Part shown: positions 31,099 through 43,225 of the stretch, one piece after another
Layout of the letters: every line of letters begins with the position of its first letter
How positions within the stretch are numbered: the first letter of the stretch is position 1
Assembly (NCBI GenBank): GCA_963682175.1
Contig: CAVMKL010000046.1
Span: 1-64,000 of the forward strand
Direction of reading: 5' to 3'
Length of the DNA stretch: 64,000 nucleotides
Source of the DNA: Triglochin maritima
Lineage: Eukaryota; Streptophyta; Magnoliopsida; Alismatales; Juncaginaceae
Program-made: the position numbers and the translations under genes
Notes under the pieces: model-generated
The model's database searches: none
What the model was told of the DNA's origin: nothing
What the model saw: the letters and a program-made list of their open reading frames with translations, nothing else

Positions 31099-33488
31099 GT
31101 CCCCCCTCCTTCTCATCTTCCCTCTCCTCCCATCCTTCCCTTCTTTTTATCCTCTCTCTTCTTCTCCTTCTCTCCCTCTCGCTCCTCCCTTCCTTCTCTC
31201 CTTACCTTATAAGGAGAGAAGGAGAGGGTAAGAGGGAGATAGAGAACGAGAAGAGGGAAGAAGAGAGAGGGGAAAAGGGGGGAGAGAGAGAAGAAGAGAT
31301 AAGGAAGGAGAGAGGAGATAGAGAAGGCAAAGTAGAGAGAGAAGGGAGAGTGGAGGAGAGGGAGAGAAAAGAGGAGAGAGGGAGAGAGACAAGGAGAAAG
31401 GATACGGAGAGAGGGAACGATAGAGAAGGAGAAGAGAAACAGGATAAGAGGGAGAATGAGAAAAGGAGAAGCGAGAGAATGTGAGAAGAGGAGAGTGAGG
31501 GATAAGAGGGTGAGGACAGAACGAAGGTGAGGGGGAGAACAAGGATAGGAAGAGAAGGAGAAGAGGGAGGAGGAGGAGGAGAGTGGTAGAGAAGAGGAGA
31601 AGTGGGAAGAGAGAGAAGAAAAGAGAGAGGGAAAGGGAGAGAGAAGAGAGATGGAGAACGAGAGATAGAGAAGGGAGAGAGAAGGAGGGTGGAGAAAAGA
31701 GGACAAGAAGAGCAGAGAGAGGGGAAGCAAGAGGGAGAGTGAACGGGAGTAGAGAAGAGGAATGAGGGAGAGAGGATAGAGAAGGGAAAGAGAGAGAAAA
31801 GGAGAGGGAGGAGAGAGAAGAAGGGGGAGAGAGCGAGAGAAGAAGGAAGGAGTGGAGAAGAGGACAATAGGAAGATAGAAAATGAAGGAGACGAGGGAAG
31901 AGGGGAGGGAGAGAAGAAGGGGGAGAGGGAAGGAGAGAGGGAAGGAGGAGAGAAGAGGGAGAGAGGAGGACAGGGAAGTAGAGGGGAGAGGGAGAAGGGA
32001 GAAGAAGAGCGAGGGAGAAGAGAGGGGGTGAAGGAGTGGGGAGAAGGAGAGAGAGGGAGAGCGAGCGAGAGAAGGAGAAGGGAAAGAGGAGGATAGAGAA
32101 GGATAAAAGGGGGAGAGAAGAAGAAGAAGAAGAAGAGAGAAGGATAAGGAGAGAAGAAGGGGAGCGGGATAAGAGGGAGATAGAGATGAGGCCAGGGAGA
32201 TGAGAGAAAGAGAAGAGGGAAGAGTGAGAGAGAAGGAGAGTGGTAGAGAAGGAGAGAAAAGAGAGGGGTAGAACGAGAGAGAGAAGGGAGAGAATGGGAC
32301 GAGGAGAGAGAAGGAGTGGGAGAAAAGGAGAAACGAGAGAAGGGAGAGAAGAAGAGGGAGAAGGAGAGAGGAGAGAGAGATAAAGAGAGTGGGATAAGGA
32401 GAAGAGGGACAAGGAGAGAGGGAGAGAAGGAAGAGGGAGAAAGAGATAGAGTAGGTGGGAGAAATGAGAAGGGAGAGAGGAGGAGAAAGATGAGGAGAAT
32501 GAGAGGGCAGAGAAGAGGGAAGATGGGAAGAGAGAGAAGAAGAAGAAGAGGGGGAGAGGTAGACAACATAGGAGAAGAGAGAAGGGAGCGAGAGAGAAGG
32601 ATAAAGGCAGAGAAGAGAGAATAGGGATAAGGATAACGAGAGAAGAGAGAAGGATAATAGAAAAGAGGAGAGAGAGAGAAGGGAGAGAAGGAGGAGAAGG
32701 ACAGAGTGGAGGAGAGGGATAAGAGGGAGAGAAAAGGAGAGGGATAAGAGGGAGATAGAGAAGGAGAAAGAGGAGAGGAAAGAGGAAAGGAGAGAGAAAG
32801 AGAGATAAGAAGAGGGAGAAGGAGAGAGAAGGAAATGGAGAAGAGGAGAGGGAGAGGAGGAGATAGAGAAGGGAAGGTGAGAGAAAAAAGTAGAGGGAGA
32901 GAAGGAGAAGAGAGGGGGAACGAGAGGAGATGAAGGGATAAGAGGGGAGAGAGAATAGGAGGGAGAAGGAAAGGAGAGGAAGAGAGGGGAGGGGAGAGAG
33001 GAGAAGAGAGAGGGAACGAGAGGAGACGGAGGGATAAGAGGAGAGAGCGAAGAAGGAGGAGGAAGGAGAGAGAGAGCGGGAGGGAGGGAGAAGGAGAGGA
33101 CGAGAGGAAAGGAGAGAGAGGGAGAAGAGGGGAGAGAGAGAAGAAGAAGGAGAGAGGGGGTACAAGAGAGGAGATGAGAGGGAACAAGAGAAAGAGAGGA
33201 GGATAGAGAAGGAAAGGAGGAGAAGAGGGAAGGGGAAGGGAACGAGATTGAGAAGGGAGAGTAGAGATAGTGGAGGAGAGAGGAAACAAGAGAGGAGAAG
33301 AGGGATAAATAGAAAGAGAAGGGGAGAGGAGGAGAGAAGGGAGAGAGAGAAAGGAGAGTAGAGGGAAGAGAAGAGGATAGGAGGGAGAAGGAGAGAGAGG
33401 ATAAGGAGAGGGAAGAAGAGGGAGAGGAGAAGGGAGAGAGAGAGAGAGAGAACGAGAAGAGGAGCGAAGAAGGGAAAGAGGAGAAGAA
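31099..33488 (+). repeat. Satellite monomer 11, lacking the 32-bp module
   Basis: 2390 bp. Near 31918-31930 the sequence passes from 'aaggggg' directly to 'agagggaaggagag', so the 32-bp module with 'gtagtgaag' is absent. Private 'ggcaaagtag' occurs near 31327. Confidence 0.92.
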
Positions 33489-35916
33489 GTCCCCCCTCCT
33501 TCTCATCTTCCCTCTCCTCCCATCCTTCCCTTCTTTTTATCCTCTCTCTTCTTCTCCTTCTCTCCCTCTCGCTCCTCCCTTCCTTCTCTCCTTACCTTAT
33601 AAGGAGAGAAGGAGAGGGTAAGAGGGAGATAGAGAACGAGAAGAGGGAAGAAGAGAGAGGGGAAAAGGGGGGAGAGAGAGAAGAAGAGATAAGGAAGGAG
33701 AGAGGAGATAGAGAAGGCAGAGTAGAGAGAGAAGGGAGAGTGGAGGAGAGGGAGAGAAAAGAGGAGAGAGGGAGAGAGACAAGGAGAAAGGATACGGAGA
33801 GAGGGAACGATAGAGAAGGAGAAGAGAAACAGGATATGAGGGAGAATGAGAAAAGGAGAAGCGAGAGAATGTGAGAAGAGGAGAGTGAGGGATAAGAGGG
33901 TGAGGACAGAACGAAGGTGAGGGGGAGAACAAGGATAGGAAGAGAAGGAGAAGAGGGAGGAGGAGGAGGAGAGTGGTAGAGAAGAGGAGAAGTGGGAAGA
34001 GAGAGAAGAAAAGAGAGAGGGAAAGGGAGAGAGAAGAGAGATGGAGAACGAGAGATAGAGAAGGGAGAGAGAAGGAGGGTGGAGAAAAGAGGACAAGAAG
34101 AGCAGAGAGAGGGGAAGCAAGAGGGAGAGTGAACGGGAGTAGAGAAGAGGAATGAGGGAGAGAGGATAGAGAAGGGAAAGAGAGAGAAAAGGAGAGGGAG
34201 GAGAGAGAAGAAGGGGGAGAGAGCGAGAGGAGGAAGGAGTGGAGAAGAGGACAATAGGAAGATAGAAAATGAAGGAGAAGAGGGAAGAGGGGAGGGAGAG
34301 AAGAAGGGGGAGAGGGAACGAGAGAGGTAGTGAAGAAGGGGGAGAGGGAAGGAGAGAGGGAAGGAGGAGAGAAGAGGGAGAGAGGAGGACAGGGAAGTAG
34401 AGGGGAGAGGGAGAAGGGAGAAGAAGAGCGAGGGAGAAGAGAGGGGGTGAAGGAGTGGGGAGAAGGAGAGAGAGGGAGAGCGAGCGAGAGAAGGAGAAGG
34501 GAAAGAGGAGGATAGAGAAGGATAAAAGGGGGAGAGAAGAAGAAGAAGAAGAAGAAGAGAGAAGGATAAGGAGAGAAGAAGGGGAGCGGGATAAGAGGGA
34601 GATAGAGATGAGGCAAGGGAGATGAGAGAAAGAGAAGAGGGAAGAGTGAGAGAGAAGGAGAGTGGTAGAGAAGGAGAGAAAAGAGAGGGGTAGAACGAGA
34701 GAGAGAGAAGGGAGAGAATGGGACGAGGAGAGAGAAGGAGTGGGAGAAAAGGGGAAACGAGAGAAGGGAGAGAAGAAGAGGGAGAAGGAGAGAGGAGAGA
34801 GAGATAAAGAGAGTGGGATAAGGAGAAGAGGGACAAGGAGAGAGGGAGAGAAGGAAGAGGGAGAAAGAGATAGAGTAGGTGGGAGAAATGAGAAGGGAGA
34901 GAGGAGGAGAAAGATGAGGAGAATGAGAGGGCAGAGAAGAGGGAAGATGGGAAGAGAGAGAAGAAGAAGAAGAGGGGGAGAGGTAGACAACATAGGAGAA
35001 GAGAGAAGGGAGCGAGAGAGAGAAGGATAAAGGCAGAGAAGAGAGAATAGGGATAAGGATAACGAGAGAAGAGAGAAGGAGAATAGAAAAGAGGAGAGAG
35101 AGAGAAGGGAGAGAAGGAGGAGAAGGACAGAGTGGAGGAGAGGGATAAGAGGGAGAGAGAAAAGGAGAGGGATAAGAGGGAGATAGAGAAGGAGAAAGAG
35201 GAGAGGAAAGAGGAAAGGAGAGAGAAAGAGAGATAAGAAGAGGGAGAAGGAGAGAGAAGGAAATGGAGAAGAGGAGAGGGAGAGGAGGAGATAGAGAAGG
35301 GAAGGTGAGAGAAAAAAGTAGAGGGAGAGAAGGAGAAGAGAGGGGGAACGAGAGGAGATGAAGGGATAAGAGGGGAGAGAGAATAGGAGGGAGAAGGAAA
35401 GGAGAGGAAGAGAGGGGAGGGGAGAGAGGAGAAGAGAGAGGGAACGAGAGGAGACGGAGGGATAAGAGGAGAGAGCGGAGAAGGAGGAGGAAGGAGAGAG
35501 AGAGCGGGAGGGAGGGAGAAGGAGAGGACGAGAGGAAAGGAGAGAGAGGGAGAAGAGGGGAGAGAGAGAAGAAGAAGGAGAGAGGGGGTACAAGAGAGGA
35601 GATGAGAGGGAACAAGAGAAAGAGAGGAGGATAGAGAAGGAAAGGAGGAGAAGAGGGAAGGGGAAGGGAACGAGATTGAGAAGGGAGAGTAGAGATAGTG
35701 GAGGAGAGAGGAAACAAGAGAGGAGAAGAGGGATAAATAGAAAGAGAAGGGGAGAGGAGGAGAGAAGGGAGAGAGAGAAAGGAGAGTAGAGGGAAGAGAA
35801 GAGGATAGGAGGGAGAAGGAGAGAGAGGATAAGGAGAGGGAAGAAGAGGGAGAGGAGAAGGGAGAGAGAGAGAGAGAGAACGAGAAGAGGAGCGAAGAAG
35901 GGAAAGAGGAGAAGAA
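33489..35916 (+). repeat. Satellite monomer 12
   Basis: 2428 bp. It shares with monomer 13 the variant 'aaaaggggaaacg' (near 34747) and a longer GA run before it (near 34702). Private 'ggatatgag' occurs near 33833. Confidence 0.92.
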
Positions 35917-38356
35917 GTCCCCCCTCCTTCTCATCTTCCCTCTCCTCCCATCCTTCCCTTCTTTTTATCCTCTCTCTTCTTCTCCTTCTCTCCCTCTCGC
36001 TCCTCCCTTCCTTCTCTCCTTACCTTATAAGGAGAGAAGGAGAGGGTAAGAGGGAGATAGAGAACGAGAAGAGGGAAGAAGAGAGAGGGGAAAAGGGGGG
36101 AGAGAGAGAAGAAGAGATAAGGAAGGAGAGAGGAGATAGAGAAGGCAGAGTAGAGAGAGAAGGGAGAGTGGAGGAGAGGGAGAGAAAAGAGGAGAGAGGG
36201 AGAGAGACAAGGAGAAAGGATACGGAGAGAGGGAACGATAGAGAAGGAGAAGAGAAACAGGATAAGAGGGAGAATGAGAAAAGGAGAAGCGAGAGAATGT
36301 GAGAAGAGGAGAGTGGGGGATAAGTGGGTGAGGACAGAACGAAGGTGAGGGGGAGAACAAGGATAGGAAGAGAAGGAGAAGAGGGAGGAGGAGGAGGAGA
36401 GTGGTAGAGAAGAGGAGAAGTGGGAAGAGAGAGAAGAAAAGAGAGAGGGAAAGGGAGAGAGAAGAGAGATGGAGAACGAGAGATAGAGAAGGGAGAGAGA
36501 AGGAGGGTGGAGAAAAGAGGACAAGAAGAGCAGAGAGAGGGGAAGCAAGAGGGAGAGTGAACGGGAGTAGAGAAGAGGAATGAGGGAGAGAGGATAGAGA
36601 AGGGAAAGAGAGAGAAAAGGAGAGGGAGGAGAGAGAAGAAGGGGGAGAGAGCGAGAGAAGGAGGAAGGAGTGGAGAAGAGGACAATAGGAAGATAGAAAA
36701 TGAAGGAGAAGAGGGAAGAGGGGAGGGAGAGAAGAAGGGGGAGAGGGAACGAGAGAGGTAGTGAAGAAGGGGGAGAGGGAAGGAGAGAGGGAAGGAGGAG
36801 AGAAGAGGGAGAGAGGAGGACAGGGAAGTAGAGGGGAGAGGGAGAAGGGAGAAGAAGAGCGAGGGAGAAGAGAGGGGGTGAAGGAGTGGGGAGAAGGAGA
36901 GAGAGGGAGAGCGAGCGAGAGAAGGAGAAGGGAAAGAGGAGGATAGAGAAGGATAAAAGGGGGAGAGAAGAAGAAGAAGAAGAAGAAGAAGAAGAAGAAG
37001 AGAGAAGGATAAGGAGAGAAGAAGGGGAGCGGGATAAGAGGGAGATAGAGATGAGGCAAGGGAGATGAGAGAAAGAGAAGAGGGAAGAGTGAGAGAGAAG
37101 GAGAGTGGTAGAGAAGGAGAGAAAAGAGAGGGGTAGAACGAGAGAGAGAGAAGGGAGAGAATGGGACGAGGAGAGAGAAGGAGTGGGAGAAAAGGGGAAA
37201 CGAGAGAAGGGAGAGAAGAAGAGGGAGAAGGAGAGAGGAGAGAGAGATAAAGAGAGTGGGATAAGGAGAAGAGGGACAAGGAGAGAGGGAGAGAAGGAAG
37301 AGGGAGAAAGAGATAGAGTAGGTGGGAGAAATGAGAAGGGAGAGAGGAGGAGAAAGATGAGGAGAATGAGAGGGCAGAGAAGAGGGAAGATGGGAAGAGA
37401 GAGAAGAAGAAGAGGGGGAGAGGTAGACAACATAGGAGAAGAGAGAAGGGAGCGAGAGAGAGAAGGATAAAGGCAGAGAAGAGAGAATAGGGATAAGGAT
37501 AACGAGAGAAGAGAGAAGGAGAATAGAAAAGAGGAGAGAGAGAGAAGGGAGAGAAGGAGGAGAAGGACAGTGTGGAGGAGAGGGATAAGAGGGAGAGAGA
37601 AAAGGAGAGGGATAAGAGGGAGATAGAGAAGGAGAAAGAGGAGAGGAAAGAGGAAAGGAGAGAGAAAGAGAGATAAGAAGAGGGAGAAGGAGAGAGAAGG
37701 AAATGGAGAAGAGGAGAGGGAGAGGAGGAGATAGAGAAGGGAAGGTGAGAGAAAAAAGTAGAGGGAGAGAAGGAGAAGAGAGGGGGAACGAGAGGAGATG
37801 AAGGGATAAGAGGGGAGAGAGAATAGGAGGGAGAAGGAAAGGAGAGGAAGAGAGGGGAGGGGAGAGAGGAGAAGAGAGAGGGAACGAGAGGAGACGGAGG
37901 GATAAGAGGAGAGAGCGGAGAAGGAGGAGGAAGGAGAGAGAGAGCGGGAGGGAGGGAGAAGGAGAGGACGAGAGGAAAGGAGAGAGAGGGAGAAGAGGGG
38001 AGAGAGAGAAGAAGAAGGAGAGAGGGGGTACAAGAGAGGAGATGAGAGGGAACAAGAGAAAGAGAGGAGGATAGAGAAGGAAAGGAGGAGAAGAGGGAAG
38101 GGGAAGGGAACGAGATTGAGAAGGGAGAGTAGAGATAGTGGAGGAGAGAGGAAACAAGAGAGGAGAAGAGGGATAAATAGAAAGAGAAGGGGAGAGGAGG
38201 AGAGAAGGGAGAGAGAGAAAGGAGAGTAGAGGGAAGAGAAGAGGATAGGAGGGAGAAGGAGAGAGAGGATAAGGAGAGGGAAGAAGAGGGAGAGGAGAAG
38301 GGAGAGAGAGAGAGAGAGAACGAGAAGAGGAGCGAAGAAGGGAAAGAGGAGAAGAA
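35917..38356 (+). repeat. Satellite monomer 13
   Basis: 2440 bp. It is near-identical to monomer 12 in its middle third and shares the 'gtgggggataagtggg' variant (near 36312) with monomer 14. It therefore links the two neighbours. The GAA tract near 36967 has about eleven repeats. Confidence 0.92.
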
Positions 38357-40789
38357 GTCCCCCCTCCTTCTCATCTTCCCTCTCCTCCCATCCTTCCCTT
38401 CTTTTTATCCTCTCTCTTCTTCTCCTTCTCTCCCTCTCGCTCCTCCCTTCCTTCTCTCCTTACCTTATAAGGAGAGAAGGAGAGGGTAAGAGGGAGATAG
38501 AGAACGAGAAGAGGGAAGAAGAGAGAGGGGAAAAGGGGGGAGAGAGAGAAGAAGAGATAAGGAAGGAGAGAGGAGATAGAGAAGGCAGAGTAGAGAGAGA
38601 AGGGAGAGTGGAGGAGAGGGAGAGAAAAGAGGAGAGAGGGAGAGAGACAAGGAGAAAGGATACGGAGAGAGGGAACGATAGAGAAGGAGAAGAGAAACAG
38701 GATAAGAGGGAGAATGAGAAAAGGAGAAGCGAGAGAATGTGAGAAGAGGAGAGTGGGGGATAAGTGGGTGAGGACAGAACGAAGGTGAGGGGGAGAACAA
38801 GGATAGGAAGAGAAGGAGAAGAGGGAGGAGGAGGAGGAGAGTGGTAGAGAAGAGGAGAAGTGGGAAGAGAGAGAAGAAAAGAGAGAGGGAAAGGGAGAGA
38901 GAAGAGAGATGGAAAACGAGAGATAGAGAAGGGAGAGAGAAGGAGGGTGGAGAAAAGAGGACAAGAAGAGCAGAGAGAGGGGAAGCAAGAGGGAGAGTGA
39001 ACGGGAGTAGAGAAGAGGAATGAGGGAGAGAGGATAGAGAAGGGAAAGAGAGAGAAAGGGAGAGGGAGGAGAGAGAAGAAGGGGGAGAGAGCGAGAGAAG
39101 GAGGAAGGAGTGGAGAAGAGGACAATAGGAAGATAGAAAATGAAGGAGAAGAGGGAAGAGGGGAGGGAGAGAAGAAGGGGGAGAGGGAACGAGAGAGGTA
39201 GTGAAGAAGGGGGAGAGGGAAGGAGAGAGGGAAGGAGGAGAGAAGAGGGAGACAGGAGGACAGGGAAGTAGAGGGGAGAGGGAGAAGGGAGAAGAAGAGC
39301 GAGGGAGAAGAGAGGGGGTGAAGGAGTGGGGAGAAGGAGAGAGAGGGAGAGCGAGCGAGAGAAGGAGAAGGGAAAGAGGAGGATAGAGAAGGATAAAAGG
39401 GGGAGAGGAGAAGAAGAAGAAGAAGAAGAAGAAGAAGAAGAAGAAGAGAGAAGGCTAAGGAGAGAAGAAGGGGAGCGGGATAAGAGGGAGATAGAGATGA
39501 GGCAAGGGAGATGAGAGAAAGAGAAGAGGAAAGAGTGAGAGAGAAGGAGAGTGGTAGAGAAGGAGAGAAAAGAGAGGGGTAGAACGAGAGAGAGAAGGGA
39601 GAGAATGGGACGAGGAGAGAGAAGGAGTGGCAGAAAAGGAGAAACGAGAGAAGGGAGAGAAGAAGAGGGAGAAGGAGAGAGGAGAGAGAGATAAAGAGAG
39701 TGGGATAAGGAGAAGAGGGACAAGGAGAGAGGGAGAGAAGGAAGAGGGAGAAAGAGATAGAGTAGGTGGGAGAAATGAGAAGGGAGAGAGGAGGAGAAAC
39801 ATGAGGAGAATGAGAGGGCAGAGAAGAGGGGAGATGGGAAGAGAGAGAAGAAGAAGAGGGGGAGAGGTAGACAACATAGGAGAAGAGAGAAGGGAGCGAG
39901 AGAGAGAAGGATAAAGGCAGAGAAGAGAGAATAGGGATAAGGATAACGAGAGAAGAGAGAAGGAGAATAGAAAAGAGGAGAGAGAGAGAGAAGGGAGAGA
40001 AGGACAGAGTGGAGGAGAGGGATAAGAGGGAGAGAGAAAAGGAGAGGGATAAGAAGGAGATAGAGAAGGAGAAAGAGGAGAGGAAAGAGGAAAGGAGAGA
40101 GAAAGAGAGATAAGAAGAGGGAGAAGGAGAGAGAAGGAAATGGAGAAGAGGAGAGGGAGAGGAGGACATAGAGAAGGGAAGGTGAGAGAAAAAAGTAGAG
40201 GGAGAGAAGGAGAAAGGGGGGAACGAGAGGAGATGAAGGGATAAGAGGGGAGAGAGAATAGGAGGGAGAAGGAAAGTAGAGGAAGAGAGGGGAGGGGAGA
40301 GAGGAGAAGAGAGAGGGAACGAGAGGAGACGGAGGGATAAGAGGAGAGAGCGGGGAAGGAGGAGGAAGGAGAGAGAGAGCAGGAGGGAGGGAGAAGGAGA
40401 GGACGAGAGGAAAGGAGAGGGAGGGAGAAGAGGGGAGAGAGAGGAGAAGAAGGAGAGAGGGGGTACAAGAGAGGAGATGAGAGGGAACAAGAGAAAGAGA
40501 GGAGGATAGAGAAGGAAAGGAGGAGAAGAGGGAAGGGAAAGGGAACGAGATTGAGAAGGGAGAGTAGAGATAGTGGAGGAGAGAGGAAACAAGAGAGGAG
40601 AAGAGGGATAAATAGAAAGAGAAGGGGAGAGGAGGAGAGAAGGGAGAGAGAGAGAAAGGAGAGTAGAGGGAAGAGAAGAGGATAGGAGGGAGAAGGAGAG
40701 AGAGGATAAAGAGAGGGAAGAAGAGGGAGAGGAGAAGGGAGAGAGAGAGAGAATGAGAAGAGGAGCGAAGAAGGGAAAGAGGAGAAGAA
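38357..40789 (+). repeat. Satellite monomer 14
   Basis: 2433 bp. It has the longest GAA tract of the window, about twelve repeats near 39410. Private changes include 'gggagaggag' before the tract, 'aggctaagg' after it, and 'agaaggacagag' near 39999 with one 'aggagg' lost. It shares 'gtggcagaaaagg' (near 39627) with monomers 15 and 16. Confidence 0.92.
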
Positions 40790-43225
40790 GTCCCCCCTCC
40801 TTCTCATCTTCCCTCTCCTCCCATCCTTCCCTTCTTTTTATCCTCTCTCTTCTTCTCCTTCTCTCCCTCTCGCTCCTCCCTTCCTTCTCTCTTTACCTTA
40901 TAAGGAGAGAAGGAGAGGGTAAGAGGGAGATAGAGAATGAGAAGAGGGAAGAAGAGAGAGGGGAAAACGGGGGAGAGAGAGAAGAAGAGATAAGGAAGAA
41001 GAGAGGAGATAGAGAAGGCAGAGTAGAGAGAGAAGGGAGAGTGGAGGAGAGGGAGAGAAAAGAGGAGAGAGGGAGAGAGACAAGGAGAAAGGATACGGAG
41101 AGAGGGAACGATAGAGAAGGAGAAGAGAAACAGGATAAGAGGGAGAATGAGAAAAGGAGAAGCGAGAGAATGTGAGAAGAGGAGAGTGAGGGATAAGAGG
41201 GTGAGGACAGAACGAAGATGAGGGGGAGAACATGGATAGGAAGAGAAGGAGAAGAGGGAGGAGGAGAGTGGTAGAGAAGAGGAGAAGTGGGAAGAGAGAG
41301 AAGAAAAGAGAGAGGGAAAGGGAGAGAGAAGAGAGATGGAGAACGAGAGATAGAGAAGGGAGAGAGAAGGAGGGTGGAGAAAAGAGGACAAGAAGAGCAG
41401 AGAGAGGGGAAGCAAGAGGGAGAGTGAACGGGAGTAGAGAAGAGGAATGAGGGAGAGAGGATAGAGAAGGGAAAGAGAGAGAAAAGGAGAGGGAGGAGAG
41501 AGAAGAAGGGGGAGAGAGCGAGAGAAGGAGGAAGGAGTGGAGAAGAGGACAATAGGAAGATAGAAAATGAAGGAGAAGAGGGAAGAGGGGAGGGAGAGAA
41601 GAAGGGGGAGAGGGAATGAGGGAGGTAGTGAAGAAGGGGGAGAGGGAAGGAGAGAGGGAAGGAGGAGAGAAGAGGGAGAGAGGAGGACAGGGAAGTAGAG
41701 GGGAGAGGGAGAAGGGAGAAGAAGAGCGAGGGAGAAGAGAGGGGGTGAAGGAGTGGGGAGAAGGAGAGAGAGGGAGAGCGAGCGAGCGAGAGAAGGAGAA
41801 GGGAAAGAGGAGGATAGAGAAGGATAAAAGGGGGAGAGAAGAAGAAGAAGAAGAAGAAGAAGAAGAAGAGAGAAGGATAAGGAGAGAAGAAGGGGAGCGG
41901 GATAAGAGGGAGATAGAGATGAGGCAAGGGAGATGAGAGAAAGAGAAGAGGAAAGAGTGAGAGAGAAGGAGAGTGGTAGAGAAGGAGAGAAAAGAGAGGG
42001 GTAGAACGAGAGAGAGAAGGGAGAGAATGGGACGAGGAGAGAGAAGGAGTGGCAGAAAAGGAGAAACGAGAGAAGGGAGAGAAGAAGAGGGAGAAGGAGA
42101 GAGGAGAGAGAGATAAAGAGAGTGGGATAAGGAGAAGAGGGACAAGGAGAGAGGGAGAGAAGGAAGAGGGAGAAAGAGATAGAGTAGGTGGGAGAAATGA
42201 GAAGGGGGAGAGGAGGAGAAACATGAGGAGAATGAGAGGGCAGAGAAGAGGGAAGATGGGAAGAGAGAGAAGAATAAGAAGAGGGGGAGAGGTAGACAAC
42301 ATAGGAGAAGAGAGAAGGGAGCGAGAGAGAGAAGGATAAAGGCAGAGAAGAGAGAATAGGGATAATGATAACGAGAGAAGAGAGAAGGAGAATAGAAAAG
42401 AGGAGAGAGAGAGAGAAGGGAGAGAAGGAGGAGAAGGACAGAGTGGAGGAGAGGGATAAGAGGGAGAGAGAGAAAAGGAGAGGGATAAGAGGGAGATAGA
42501 GAAGGAGAAAGAGGAGAGGAAAGAGGACAGGAGAGAGAAAGAGAGATAAGAAGAGGGAGAAGGAGAGAGAAGGAAATGGAGAAGAGGAGAGGGAGAGGAG
42601 GACATAGAGAAGGGAAGGTGAGAGAAAAAAGTAGAGGGAGAGAAGGAGAAGAGAGGGTGAACGAGAGGAGATGAAGGGATAAGAGGGGAGAGAGAATAGG
42701 AGGGAGAAGGAAAGGAGAGGAAGAGAGGGGAGGGGAGAGAGGAGAAGAGAGAGGGAACGAGAGGAGACAGGGGGATAAGAGGAGAGAGCGGAGAAGGAGG
42801 AGGAAGGAGAGAGAGAGCGGGAGGGAGGGAGAAGGAGAGGACGAGAGGAAAGGAGAGAGAGGGAGAAGAGGGGAGAGAGAGAAGAAGAAGGAGAGAGGGG
42901 GTACAAGAGAGGAGATGAGAGGGAACAAGAGAAAGAGAGGAGGATAGAGAAGGAAAGGAGGAGAAGAGGGAAGGGGAAGGGAACGAGATTGAGAAGGGAG
43001 AGTAGAGATAGTGCAGGAGAGAGGAAACAAGAGAGGAGAAGAGGGATAAATAGAAAGAGAAGGGGAGAGGAGGAGAGAAGGGAGAGAGAGAAAGGAGAGT
43101 AAAGGGAAGAGAAGAGGATAGGAGGGAGAAGGAGAGAGAGGATAAGGAGAGGGAAGAAGAGGGAGAGGAGAAGGGAGAGAGAGAGAGAACGAGAAGAGGA
43201 GCGAAGAAGGGAAAGAGGAGAAGAA
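40790..43225 (+). repeat. Satellite monomer 15
   Basis: 2436 bp. It shares 'gaacatggatagg' (near 41229) with monomers 16, 18 and 20. The hairpin left arm has one c-to-t change near 40891. Other marks are 'gcgagcgagcgag' near 41779 and 'gaataagaag' near 42271. Confidence 0.92.
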
